DNA of 64,000 nt from Paenibacillus plantarum (lineage in GTDB: Bacteria; Bacillota; Bacilli; Paenibacillales; NBRC-103111), in assembly GCF_013141695.1 (NCBI RefSeq), contig NZ_WHNY01000059.1, positions 79,683 to 143,682 of the forward strand, written 5' to 3'. Made by a program: the position numbers and the translations under genes. Below are positions 16,834-23,869 of this stretch, piece by piece. The number at the start of each line of letters is the position of its first letter. The stretch's first letter is position 1. The notes below the pieces were generated by a model. It was not told the DNA's origin. It did no database searches and worked only from the letters and a program-made list of their open reading frames with translations.

Positions 16834-17922
16834 ATGCAAACAAAAAAACGTGTCATCTTAGGTATGTCTGGAGGTGTCGATTCTTCGGTTGCCGCGCTGC
16901 TGCTCAAGGAGCAAGGTTATGAAGTTATTGGCATTTTCATGAAAAACTGGGACGATACTGACGAATTTGGTCATTGTACCGCAGAAGAAGACGCAGAGGA
17001 TGTCAGACGGGTCTGTGACCAGCTCGACATTCCTTTCTATACAGTAAATTTTGAAAAGCAGTATTACGACAAAGTTTTCGCCTACTTTTTGGACGAGTAC
17101 ACCAAAGGCCGCACGCCAAACCCTGATGTCATGTGCAACCGTGAAATTAAATTCGGGGAATTGCTGCAAAAGGTCCTCGATCTAGGCGGCGACTACATCG
17201 CGACTGGACATTACGCACAAGTGAAGGAACAAGACGGTGAATTCGTGTTGATGCGTGGAAATGATTCCAATAAGGATCAAACGTATTTCCTTAACGTCCT
17301 TAATCAAGGGCAACTTGCCAAAGCGATGTTCCCGATCGGTCACTTGCCCAAGTCCAAAGTACGTGAAATAGCTGAAGCAGCTGGTCTTGCAACGGCGAAG
17401 AAGAAAGATAGCACCGGGATTTGTTTCATTGGTGAGCGCGACTTCAAGACGTTCCTCAGCCAATACCTCCCTGCTCGCCCAGGCAATATGGTCGATATAC
17501 GCAATGGTGAAATCAAAGGGCGTCATGATGGGTTAATGTATTACACATTAGGCCAAAGACAAGGCCTGGGGATTGGTGGATCCGGCTCTGGTGAGCCATG
17601 GTTCGTTGTGGACAAGAATTTGGAGACGAACGAATTGCTCGTCGTGCAAGGTGAACAGCATCCAGGGCTTTACTCCAAGGGTCTGACAGCAACGGATGTG
17701 AACTGGATATCACCGAAAAAGCCAGAAGGTGCCTACACTTGTACAGCGAAATTCCGCTATCGCCAAGCGGATCAAGGCGTTGTGATTACGTTGCAGCCCG
17801 ACGGCAGCTGTGAAGTTGTCTTCGATAAGCCGCAAAAAGCGGTTACGCCAGGCCAATCCGTTGTCTTTTATGATGGAGAGATTTGTCTAGGCGGCGGTGT
17901 GATTGATAAGGTTCATAAGTAA
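16834..17922 (+). CDS. mnmA: tRNA-uridine 2-sulfurtransferase MnmA
   Basis: This thiolates uridine 34 of tRNA-Lys, -Glu and -Gln using sulfur relayed from a cysteine desulfurase. The PP-loop ILGMSGGVDSSVAA lies near residue 8. The two catalytic cysteines are in NPDVMCNREIKF (about 104) and STGICFIGER (about 200). The open frame begins at 16708, but the ATG at 16834 has AGAGG eight bases upstream and the family N-terminus, giving 362 residues. It is divergent from cymR-yrvO. In B. subtilis the gene is called trmU. Confidence 0.95.
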   Translation: MQTKKRVILGMSGGVDSSVAALLLKEQGYEVIGIFMKNWDDTDEFGHCTAEEDAEDVRRVCDQLDIPFYTVNFEKQYYDKVFAYFLDEYTKGRTPNPDVMCNREIKFGELLQKVLDLGGDYIATGHYAQVKEQDGEFVLMRGNDSNKDQTYFLNVLNQGQLAKAMFPIGHLPKSKVREIAEAAGLATAKKKDSTGICFIGERDFKTFLSQYLPARPGNMVDIRNGEIKGRHDGLMYYTLGQRQGLGIGGSGSGEPWFVVDKNLETNELLVVQGEQHPGLYSKGLTATDVNWISPKKPEGAYTCTAKFRYRQADQGVVITLQPDGSCEVVFDKPQKAVTPGQSVVFYDGEICLGGGVIDKVHK

Positions 17923-17977
17923 GAGCGCGGAGATTTGAGCGTATAGCAGGCAAAGATTAGTGTGGAGGAGAATGTGT

Positions 17978-18667
17978 ATGGCTATGAATGAGGTAACGAT
18001 TAAAGCTGATACGTATGAAGATGTGAAGAGGCTCGTTAAGGAAATTGGTATACTGCCCCTCTCTTCATTTATCCCTGAGCATCCTTCTCTTGAATCCTTA
18101 ACGGTCCATGAGCAATGGCATACAGGACTCGAAACAGATCCTTGGTTATGGCGTGATCTCCTTCCAGGTGAGGGTCTTGCGGCTTATGGACGGTTTTTCG
18201 CCAAGAAGCCCTTATTAATTTCTTCTGAGCTATTTCCGTTGATCAAAAACTTATTGGAAGATCCCTATACGGTGGACGAGCGTTATTCGGATGGGGAGCT
18301 GTCCAAAGCGGCAGTAGATGTGTATCACGCAATTGCTGGGAATGAAGGCATTGATGTGAAAGCTCTGCGCGCTGCGACCGATTTGAAATCGAAGGAATCC
18401 AAGAATGAATTTGATCGTGCCTTGATTGACTTGCAGAGCAAAGCTGATATCGTAATTGCGGGGATTAGTGAGCGTCTGAACGCCAATGGTACCAAAAACG
18501 GCTGGAACAGCACCTGTTATATGACCGCTTCGCATTGGATGGAGCTGCATGGCATTGCGAAGAATACACTGCCAACACCTGAAGCGAAAGCTCAACTACG
18601 TACGCTGCTGCAGGAAAAGTACAGCGAGGCTGCTGGTAAGTATTTAACTAAAATCTTTAAGCTGTAA
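17978..18667 (+). CDS. AlkZ-related protein
   Basis: A 229-residue soluble protein resembling the AlkZ/YcaQ-related group of winged-helix proteins. AlkZ proper is a DNA glycosylase that unhooks interstrand crosslinks. Features seen are EQWHTGLETDPWLWRDLLP near residue 43, AAYGRFFAKKPLLIS, and a region on ERLNANGTKNGWNSTCYMT. It is shorter than the full AlkZ enzyme, and I cannot identify a QxQ catalytic motif, so activity is doubtful. GGAGGAG is seven bases before the ATG at 17978; the open frame starts six codons earlier. It follows mnmA by 55 bases and ends at a strong terminator. Confidence 0.7.
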   Translation: MAMNEVTIKADTYEDVKRLVKEIGILPLSSFIPEHPSLESLTVHEQWHTGLETDPWLWRDLLPGEGLAAYGRFFAKKPLLISSELFPLIKNLLEDPYTVDERYSDGELSKAAVDVYHAIAGNEGIDVKALRAATDLKSKESKNEFDRALIDLQSKADIVIAGISERLNANGTKNGWNSTCYMTASHWMELHGIAKNTLPTPEAKAQLRTLLQEKYSEAAGKYLTKIFKL

Positions 18668-18671
18668 TTGG

Positions 18672-18698
18672 GGGGAGCACTTCGGTGCTCCTTTTTTG
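18672..18698 (+). terminator. Terminator after the AlkZ-related gene
   Basis: GGAGCAC and GTGCTCC form a perfect stem around the stable tetraloop TTCG, followed by TTTTTTG. The stem starts 7-8 bases after the stop codon. Confidence 0.93.
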
Positions 18699-18748
18699 TT
18701 GATTGCATACGTTTAATTCAGCCTCTATTCTACCCCCAAAGGGAGCAA

Positions 18749-18924
18749 GGGAACGAGAGTACGCTATTCCAGCGAAATAAGCTCACTTTGACGCGTAAGG
18801 GAACGTAGAGGCACTATTCACTCGAAAAGAAGGCCAAATGCTCATTTTTTGAACAAATAGCGCACTGACGTTCCCCTCACTAGGAATTCTAGGTTATTGC
18901 GCACAAATAGCGTTCCTAGGATCC
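18749..18924. repeat. Four copies of a GGGAACG...GC/ACTATT intergenic repeat, two in each orientation
   Basis: The 390-base gap between the AlkZ-related gene and the DUF3889 gene holds four copies of a ~20-base motif. Direct copies are at 18749-18768 and 18799-18818; inverted copies are at 18855-18875 and 18905-18924. Between the last two, an AGGAATTCTAGG palindrome is flanked by GCGCAATAACC-like sequence. Together they could fold into one large hairpin or a nested pair. No coding signal is present. Such short repeats recur in Paenibacillus intergenic regions as I recall them. Confidence 0.6.
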
Positions 18925-19056
18925 CTTTCGAAGAAGGAAATAAATTAGGAATTCTTGAGTGGGTATCAACCCTATTATTGCTTTTATTTACCGTTCACGA
19001 AGAAGCATGCAAGCTCCCACTGTCGCACACGCTAAGTTCGAAAGGTGTGAGCGATA

Positions 19057-19431
19057 CTGAGCAAAATCATAGCTATTTTACTCATGTTTGGCTTGAGCTG
19101 GGTAGGATCTTCATCTGCACTTGCAGTAGACGCCAACCAACATGGCAATAGCGGTCAAATCGTAAGTGCGCCCATTCAGGACCCCTCTTATGCCAAGTGG
19201 AGCCGTCTTGCTTTTCACGAAGCTGGTAAGGTGTATACGTTGCTAGATTACAAATATATCGGAAAGTCCAACGTGGCACCAGGTGTCGTACAGCAGCAGT
19301 TTCGCTTCTGGGTCAAAAAGAATGGCGCTGAATTCCCACTCATCGTCTCCATTCGTTATGATCCCGTTACAGAAAAGGTATTTACCATTCTGATGGAGCA
19401 AGAAAATAGAGGGACTCTACGGATTCTATGA
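19057..19431 (+). CDS. Secreted DUF3889 (YqzG-like) protein
   Basis: A mature domain of about 100 residues with the DUF3889 pattern: YAKWSRLAFHEAGKVYTLLD, then YKYIGKSNVAPGVVQQQFRFW and the final EKVFTILMEQ. If translation starts at an ATG at 19084 the signal peptide lacks its basic N-terminus. Starting at CTG 19057, preceded by AAAGGTG nine bases upstream, gives SKIIAILLMFGLSWVGSSS followed by ALA as a normal cleavage site. I therefore prefer the rare CTG start, as an inference. The stop codon lies inside a hairpin shared with the convergent rarA. Function unknown. Confidence 0.75.
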   Translation: MSKIIAILLMFGLSWVGSSSALAVDANQHGNSGQIVSAPIQDPSYAKWSRLAFHEAGKVYTLLDYKYIGKSNVAPGVVQQQFRFWVKKNGAEFPLIVSIRYDPVTEKVFTILMEQENRGTLRIL

Positions 19432-19454
19432 ATCTGTAGGCGTCCCTCTTCTTT
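19408..19454. terminator. Bidirectional terminator overlapping two convergent stop codons
   Basis: AGAGGGAC...CTAC.GATTC pairs with GAATC.GTAG...GTCCCTCT over about 19 positions with small mismatches. The TGA of the DUF3889 gene (19429-19431) and the TAG of rarA (19426-19428) both lie in or beside its loop. TTCTTTT follows on the plus side and TATTTTCT on the minus side. Confidence 0.8.
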
Positions 19455-20745
19455 TATGCTGATTAAGCTTCATCTTCTCTTCTGTGCCTTGATTGGTTGC
19501 CGCGAAGATCACTTCATGCTGAATGTCATCCGGCAAGTATTGTTGTCGTACGAAATGACCTGGGTAATTATGCGGATACATATAACCTTTATGACCGAGT
19601 TTCTCCGCACCTTTGTAGTGTGTATCACGCAAATGCAAGGGAACTTCTGCTGATTTCACCCGCTCCATCAACTCCTGTGCACGCATGATGGCGAGCGGGA
19701 TCGAGTTGGACTTCGGACTTTCCACAGCGAATAAAATTGCCTGGGAAATGATGTACTTCGATTCCGGCCAGCCGATCTTATGGTAGGCGTCCATCGCCGT
19801 TACCGACTGAACCATCGCCTGCGGATTGGCGAGTCCGATATCTTCGCTGCAAGCGACGATGAGACGCCGCAGGAAGGTCATAGGATCCATGCCGAGCTTC
19901 TCGACGGCATAGAGGAACCAGAACAGCGCGGCGTCGCTAGAGCCGCGCACGCTCTTGTGAAAGGCGGACAAGACGTCATACTGCGTCGACTCGTCCGCTT
20001 TCACGATCGGGCGGCGGATCGACTCCTCCGCCACCTCGCGCGTGATATGAACCGTGCCGTCCGGTTCAGGTGAGGTCGTCAGCGCTGCGAGCTCCAGCGC
20101 GTTCAAGGATCGGCGGATGTCGCCATTGGCCATCTGCCCGATGTGCTGCAGCGCCTCCTCGTCCACGTGGAGGCGCATGAAGCCGAGCCCCTTCACAGGA
20201 TCGGCGATCGCTCTTCGCATGGCGATGAGCGCATGCTCCGCCGTGAGCGGCTCGAGCTGAAACAGCGTCGAGCGCGACAAGAGGGCCCCGTTCACATGGT
20301 GAAAGGGGTTCTCTGTGGTCGCCCCGATGAAGATGAGGATGCCCTGCTCTACCGCAGGAAGCAGCGCGTCCTGCCGCGAGGTGTTGAAGCGATGGACTTC
20401 GTCCAGAAACAGGGTCGTTTTACGCCCGTACATCGCTTTGGTGTTTTTGGCCAGCTCAATAATTTCACGGACGTCCTTCACGGAAGCATCAACGGCATTG
20501 AGCTTCATAAACTCGCCTTGGGTCCGATTAGCGATAATGTTCGCTAACGTCGTCTTCCCTGTCCCAGGTGGTCCGTAGAGAAGAATCGAAGTCACTTGAT
20601 CAGCTTCAATTGCCCGTCGGAGGAGCTTGCCTTTGCCAACAATTTGTTCTTGGCCGATATATTCATCCAATGTCGTTGGCCGCATCCGGTCGGCGAGCAG
20701 CTTGCCCACTGGATCTTGGGATGACGCATATGTAAACAAATCCAT
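19426..20745 (-). CDS. rarA: Replication-associated recombination ATPase RarA (YrvN/MgsA)
   Basis: This clamp-loader-like AAA+ ATPase acts at stalled replication forks. Walker A is GPPGTGKTT (about residue 55) and Walker B is LFLDEVHRFN (about 112). Sensor 1 is GATTENP and the Arg finger region is LSRSTLFQLEPL. The C-terminal tetramerisation domain contains DPMTFLRRLIVACSEDIGLANP. The length, 439 residues, is usual. AAAGGA precedes the ATG. In B. subtilis yrvN lies next to cymR; here cymR-yrvO, mnmA and two other genes lie between. The middle of the gene is clearly richer in GC than its neighbours. Confidence 0.95.
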   Translation of the reverse strand: MDLFTYASSQDPVGKLLADRMRPTTLDEYIGQEQIVGKGKLLRRAIEADQVTSILLYGPPGTGKTTLANIIANRTQGEFMKLNAVDASVKDVREIIELAKNTKAMYGRKTTLFLDEVHRFNTSRQDALLPAVEQGILIFIGATTENPFHHVNGALLSRSTLFQLEPLTAEHALIAMRRAIADPVKGLGFMRLHVDEEALQHIGQMANGDIRRSLNALELAALTTSPEPDGTVHITREVAEESIRRPIVKADESTQYDVLSAFHKSVRGSSDAALFWFLYAVEKLGMDPMTFLRRLIVACSEDIGLANPQAMVQSVTAMDAYHKIGWPESKYIISQAILFAVESPKSNSIPLAIMRAQELMERVKSAEVPLHLRDTHYKGAEKLGHKGYMYPHNYPGHFVRQQYLPDDIQHEVIFAATNQGTEEKMKLNQHKRRGTPTDS

Positions 20746-20825
20746 GATTAGTTTCCTTTACTTGGTGCTTTAAGTTGGTCTGTCCATTATACCTTGCCTG
20801 GATTGGCATGTCATGTCTAGCCAAA

Positions 20826-20866
20826 CAAAAAACTCCTCCAATGCGGCTGGATACCGCATGGAGGAG
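20826..20866 (-). terminator. Terminator after the MFS efflux gene
   Basis: On the minus strand CTCCTCCATGCGG pairs with CCGCATTGGAGGAG (one bulged T), followed by TTTTTTG. Confidence 0.9.
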
Positions 20867-20872
20867 CTATAT

Positions 20873-22402
20873 TTAATGAGAAACAACCGGCTCGGTCTGA
20901 ACGTCCTGTCGAGGTGCTGGGGCTGCGAAACGCAACGGTCCCGCAATAAAGGCAGCACCTAACCCCACAACACCGAAGGCTATAGCTAGAATAAACCCAT
21001 GATTGATCGCTGTTCCAAGCGAATCGCGCAGGAAGTTCAATGTAGCTGGTGGCAGCTCTGAACCCGCACGTATTAATTGCTCGGGGTTGCCCAATGTAGC
21101 CAGTTTATCAAGTGGCATTTGATGAGCGGCAGCACCATCTTGGATGAGGCTACTGTAGTTATTGTTCACGATGGTTGCCATAATTGACGCTCCTAGAACC
21201 CCGCCAATATTTCGCCAGAACCCTACGATCGAAGAACTGACACCGATATATTTGCGATCTACACTTTGCGCAACGGCATTTTGAGCCACACTCATTAATG
21301 GTCCGATTGCACCAACACCAAGAATGACCATAAGCACGATCATATAGAACTTACTTGCATCATGACTTACTACGCTGAGTAGGTAACTTACTACTATACC
21401 CGCTGTCATGCTGAAAGCGAACACAGCACGGAAGCTGAAGTACCGCTGCAAGAACCCAAAGCCGACAGCACCAACCATGAGGGAAAACATCATAGGCGTC
21501 AGCAAACTATTCGAATTCGCATTCCCTAGAACCGCTGTTGAGAAAATAGGTAAATAGGCAATGGCCGAAAACATAATCGCACCTTGACATAGACAAGCTA
21601 AGACTGTCGCTAGGACCATCCGATTTTTGAATAAAGGCAACGGAAGAATGGGTTCATGCGCTCGGCGCTCCACTTGAATAAAGAAGAAACCAATGATAAC
21701 CGCAACGGCTAGTAAGCTAATGATTTGCCACGAACCCCAGGCGTAATCCTTACCACCGAACTCCAGCGCCAGCATAAGTGATACCGTTGTGACAATGAGA
21801 AACAACGTGCCTAGATAATCGATTTTCGGACGACGATCGGAACGAGATTCTTTTAGAGCAAAGAACAAGACAAGGAACGACAATACACCAAGCGGCAAAT
21901 TCACGTAGAAACACCAGCGCCAGCCCCATGATTCAGCCAAGAGCGTACCGATTTGCGGGCCAGCAACAGAAGATAATCCAAATATCCCTGCAAAAACACC
22001 TGACAGTTTCGCCGCCTGTTTGGGGTCAGCAAATATCGTGTAAATGATCGTAAACGAAATCGGGAAGATCGCTCCAGAACCGATACCCTGAATGGCACGG
22101 AACACAATAAGCTGAGTCATATCTTGTGCCATACCGCATAAAGCCGACCCGATTAGGAAGATCGAAATTCCAATCATATAAAACAATTTTCTACCGAACA
22201 TATCCGATAGCTTTCCAAATACAAGCATTGTGCTTGTGGAGGCAAGCATATAGGCGGTGAATACCCAGCTTATTTTATCAAACCCATTAATGTCGCTAAT
22301 GATGTGCGAAATCGCTGCTGATGTCACGGTGTTGTCCAATGCGGACATGAGAAGTCCGAGTGCCATCGCCAAAATAATCAAACCTGTTTTCTTACTCGCC
22401 AT
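20873..22402 (-). CDS. MFS multidrug efflux transporter, DHA2 family (14 membrane segments)
   Basis: This is a proton-driven drug exporter of the EmrB/QacA type. The 509 residues hold about 14 hydrophobic segments. Motif D1 is visible as ALDNTVTSAAISHI (residues 22-35) and motif A as FGKLSDMFGRKLFYM (about 62-76). The antiporter motif C region is GIFGLSSVAGPQIGTLLAE, followed by WGWRWCFYVNLPLG. It starts 14 bases after a PadR-type regulator and is probably transcribed with it from one promoter, with the regulator as its repressor. The substrate cannot be predicted. Confidence 0.93.
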   Translation of the reverse strand: MASKKTGLIILAMALGLLMSALDNTVTSAAISHIISDINGFDKISWVFTAYMLASTSTMLVFGKLSDMFGRKLFYMIGISIFLIGSALCGMAQDMTQLIVFRAIQGIGSGAIFPISFTIIYTIFADPKQAAKLSGVFAGIFGLSSVAGPQIGTLLAESWGWRWCFYVNLPLGVLSFLVLFFALKESRSDRRPKIDYLGTLFLIVTTVSLMLALEFGGKDYAWGSWQIISLLAVAVIIGFFFIQVERRAHEPILPLPLFKNRMVLATVLACLCQGAIMFSAIAYLPIFSTAVLGNANSNSLLTPMMFSLMVGAVGFGFLQRYFSFRAVFAFSMTAGIVVSYLLSVVSHDASKFYMIVLMVILGVGAIGPLMSVAQNAVAQSVDRKYIGVSSSIVGFWRNIGGVLGASIMATIVNNNYSSLIQDGAAAHQMPLDKLATLGNPEQLIRAGSELPPATLNFLRDSLGTAINHGFILAIAFGVVGLGAAFIAGPLRFAAPAPRQDVQTEPVVSH

Positions 22403-22416
22403 TTTCGAAATCTACC

Positions 22417-22944
22417 TCACTTCTGTTCTACATTTTCCAACCGTGTTATCCCTTGTGTCAGGGTATGGATTTTACTTTCTGAATTATTGATGCCAATTTG
22501 AATACAAATTTCCTGTGTAGGCGACATCTCGTGCTGGCAGTCCACGTACAGTTGGCGTAGTCTCTCCAAATCTACCTTCGTGCGTTTAAGGAACTCTTCT
22601 AACACACCAACCATGATATGTGCTTCTACAAACTCGCCAAAAAACAACCGTGTCATCGCATCCGACTTGAACTCATCGTTTTCAATTGGACTATACATGT
22701 ACTGTTTAAATTGGTGCTGCCCCTCCTCCGTGATGGAATAGAGATTTTTATTCGGTTTGCCTTCTTGGATGACACTTTCCTTGGTAATCAAGCCCTCCTT
22801 CTCCATTTTGCTAAGCATGGGATAAATCGTTCCAAAGCTCGCGTTATTAAAGTAGGATAGAACCGTCTCCATCTTGTGCTTGATGTCATAGCCAGATAAG
22901 CTATGGTGCATTAATAAACCCAAAATCACATCTTGACTATTCAT
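22417..22944 (-). CDS. PadR family transcriptional regulator
   Basis: A 175-residue winged-helix repressor with an N-terminal PadR domain and a C-terminal dimerisation helix pair (Vir_act_alpha_C type). The recognition region is SGYDIKHKME...FNNASFGTIYPMLSKMEKEGLI, and the wing carries GKPNKNLYSITEEG. A TGGAGG site precedes the ATG. It is directly upstream of the MFS gene, the usual arrangement in which the drug itself releases the repressor. AT-rich imperfect dyads around 22996-23045, overlapping the promoter, are likely operators. Confidence 0.92.
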   Translation of the reverse strand: MNSQDVILGLLMHHSLSGYDIKHKMETVLSYFNNASFGTIYPMLSKMEKEGLITKESVIQEGKPNKNLYSITEEGQHQFKQYMYSPIENDEFKSDAMTRLFFGEFVEAHIMVGVLEEFLKRTKVDLERLRQLYVDCQHEMSPTQEICIQIGINNSESKIHTLTQGITRLENVEQK

Positions 22945-22989
22945 GCTGTGAAACCTCCATTTTACTGGTAACTGTCTCGATCTCTTTTC

Positions 22990-23018
22990 AATTTATCAGA
23001 TTACCTATATCGAGTCAA
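22990..23018 (-). promoter_or_regulatory. Promoter and probable operator of the PadR-MFS operon
   Basis: TTGACT and TAAATT are 17 bases apart on the minus strand. Just upstream is AATATATCAAC-N3-GTATATATTGA, an imperfect AT-rich inverted repeat of the kind PadR proteins bind. Confidence 0.65.
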
Positions 23019-23046
23019 TATATACTTAGTTGATATATTATAAAAT

Positions 23047-23082
23047 AAAAAAAAGGGACACCCATTTTCACGGGCATCCCTC
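23047..23082 (-). terminator. Terminator after tcdA
   Basis: AGGGATGCCC pairs with GGGTGTCCCT around an 8-base loop, followed by TTTTTTTT on the minus strand. It closes the hisS-aspS-tcdA operon. Confidence 0.9.
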
Positions 23083-23092
23083 ATTGCTATGA

Positions 23093-23845
23093 TTACTTCT
23101 TCGCACCAATCGCAAGCAAATCTTTCACAGCTGCACTCACCATGATAAGCCCCGCTACAGGAGGTACAAAAGAATTACTCGCAGGCGGCTGCTGCGCCTT
23201 ACGTCTATCAGGTGCATCTGCAGGCACGATTTGCTCTGTAACGTCTTCCCGAGGCTTCATTGGCTCTTCCATCGAGAATACGACCTTCACGCCCTTCTTG
23301 ATGCCTTCCTTGCGCAAACGTTGACGAATCACGCGTGCGATAGGGTCCATGCTCGTTTTGGAAATGTCAGCAATTCGGAATTGCGTCGGATCCATTTTAT
23401 TCGCAGCACCCATGCAAGAAATCATCGGAATTTTGCGTTCGAGACATTGCTTAATCAGATGAATCTTGTAGGAGATCGTATCGCTCGCATCCAACACGTA
23501 ATCGATTGGGTAAGCGAATACTTGCTCATACGTTTCCTCTGTGTAGAACATCCGCAGGGAAATGACATCGCAATCGGGATTGATCAGTTTGATGCGATCA
23601 CGCATCAGATCAGCCTTCGGCTGACCCACCGTTGTCGTAAGCGCATGGATCTGACGGTTAATATTCGTAATATCGACAACATCCTTGTCGATCAGAATTA
23701 AACGTCCGACGCCGGAGCGCGCCAGCGCTTCAGCAGCGATGGAACCAACGCCGCCGATGCCGAGCACGACAACCGTACTATTTTTCATAATTTCTAGACC
23801 CTCAGGTCCAATCGATAGTTCAGTTCTCGAAAATTGGTGAAGCAT
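23093..23845 (-). CDS. tcdA: tRNA threonylcarbamoyladenosine dehydratase TcdA (YrvM)
   Basis: An E1/ThiF-superfamily ATP-dependent enzyme that dehydrates t6A37 of tRNA to its cyclic form. The nucleotide-binding GIGGVGSIAAEALARSG lies at residues 30-46, followed by the D-x-D-x-V-x-x-x-N-x-N-R-Q pattern (IDKDVVDITNINRQIHA). CMGAANKMDP contains the region of the E1 catalytic cysteine, and the C-terminal hydrophobic stretch is PPVAGLIMVSAAV. It starts 24 bases after aspS and ends the hisS-aspS operon, a good fit for a tRNA enzyme. Confidence 0.93.
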   Translation of the reverse strand: MLHQFSRTELSIGPEGLEIMKNSTVVVLGIGGVGSIAAEALARSGVGRLILIDKDVVDITNINRQIHALTTTVGQPKADLMRDRIKLINPDCDVISLRMFYTEETYEQVFAYPIDYVLDASDTISYKIHLIKQCLERKIPMISCMGAANKMDPTQFRIADISKTSMDPIARVIRQRLRKEGIKKGVKVVFSMEEPMKPREDVTEQIVPADAPDRRKAQQPPASNSFVPPVAGLIMVSAAVKDLLAIGAKK

Positions 23846-23869
23846 GGGAACACTTCCTCTTCAAAGTTC

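Noticed and set aside
18897..19151. An 84-codon frame upstream of the DUF3889 gene
   Set aside because: Overlaps the signal peptide of the better supported gene in another frame and begins inside the intergenic repeat.
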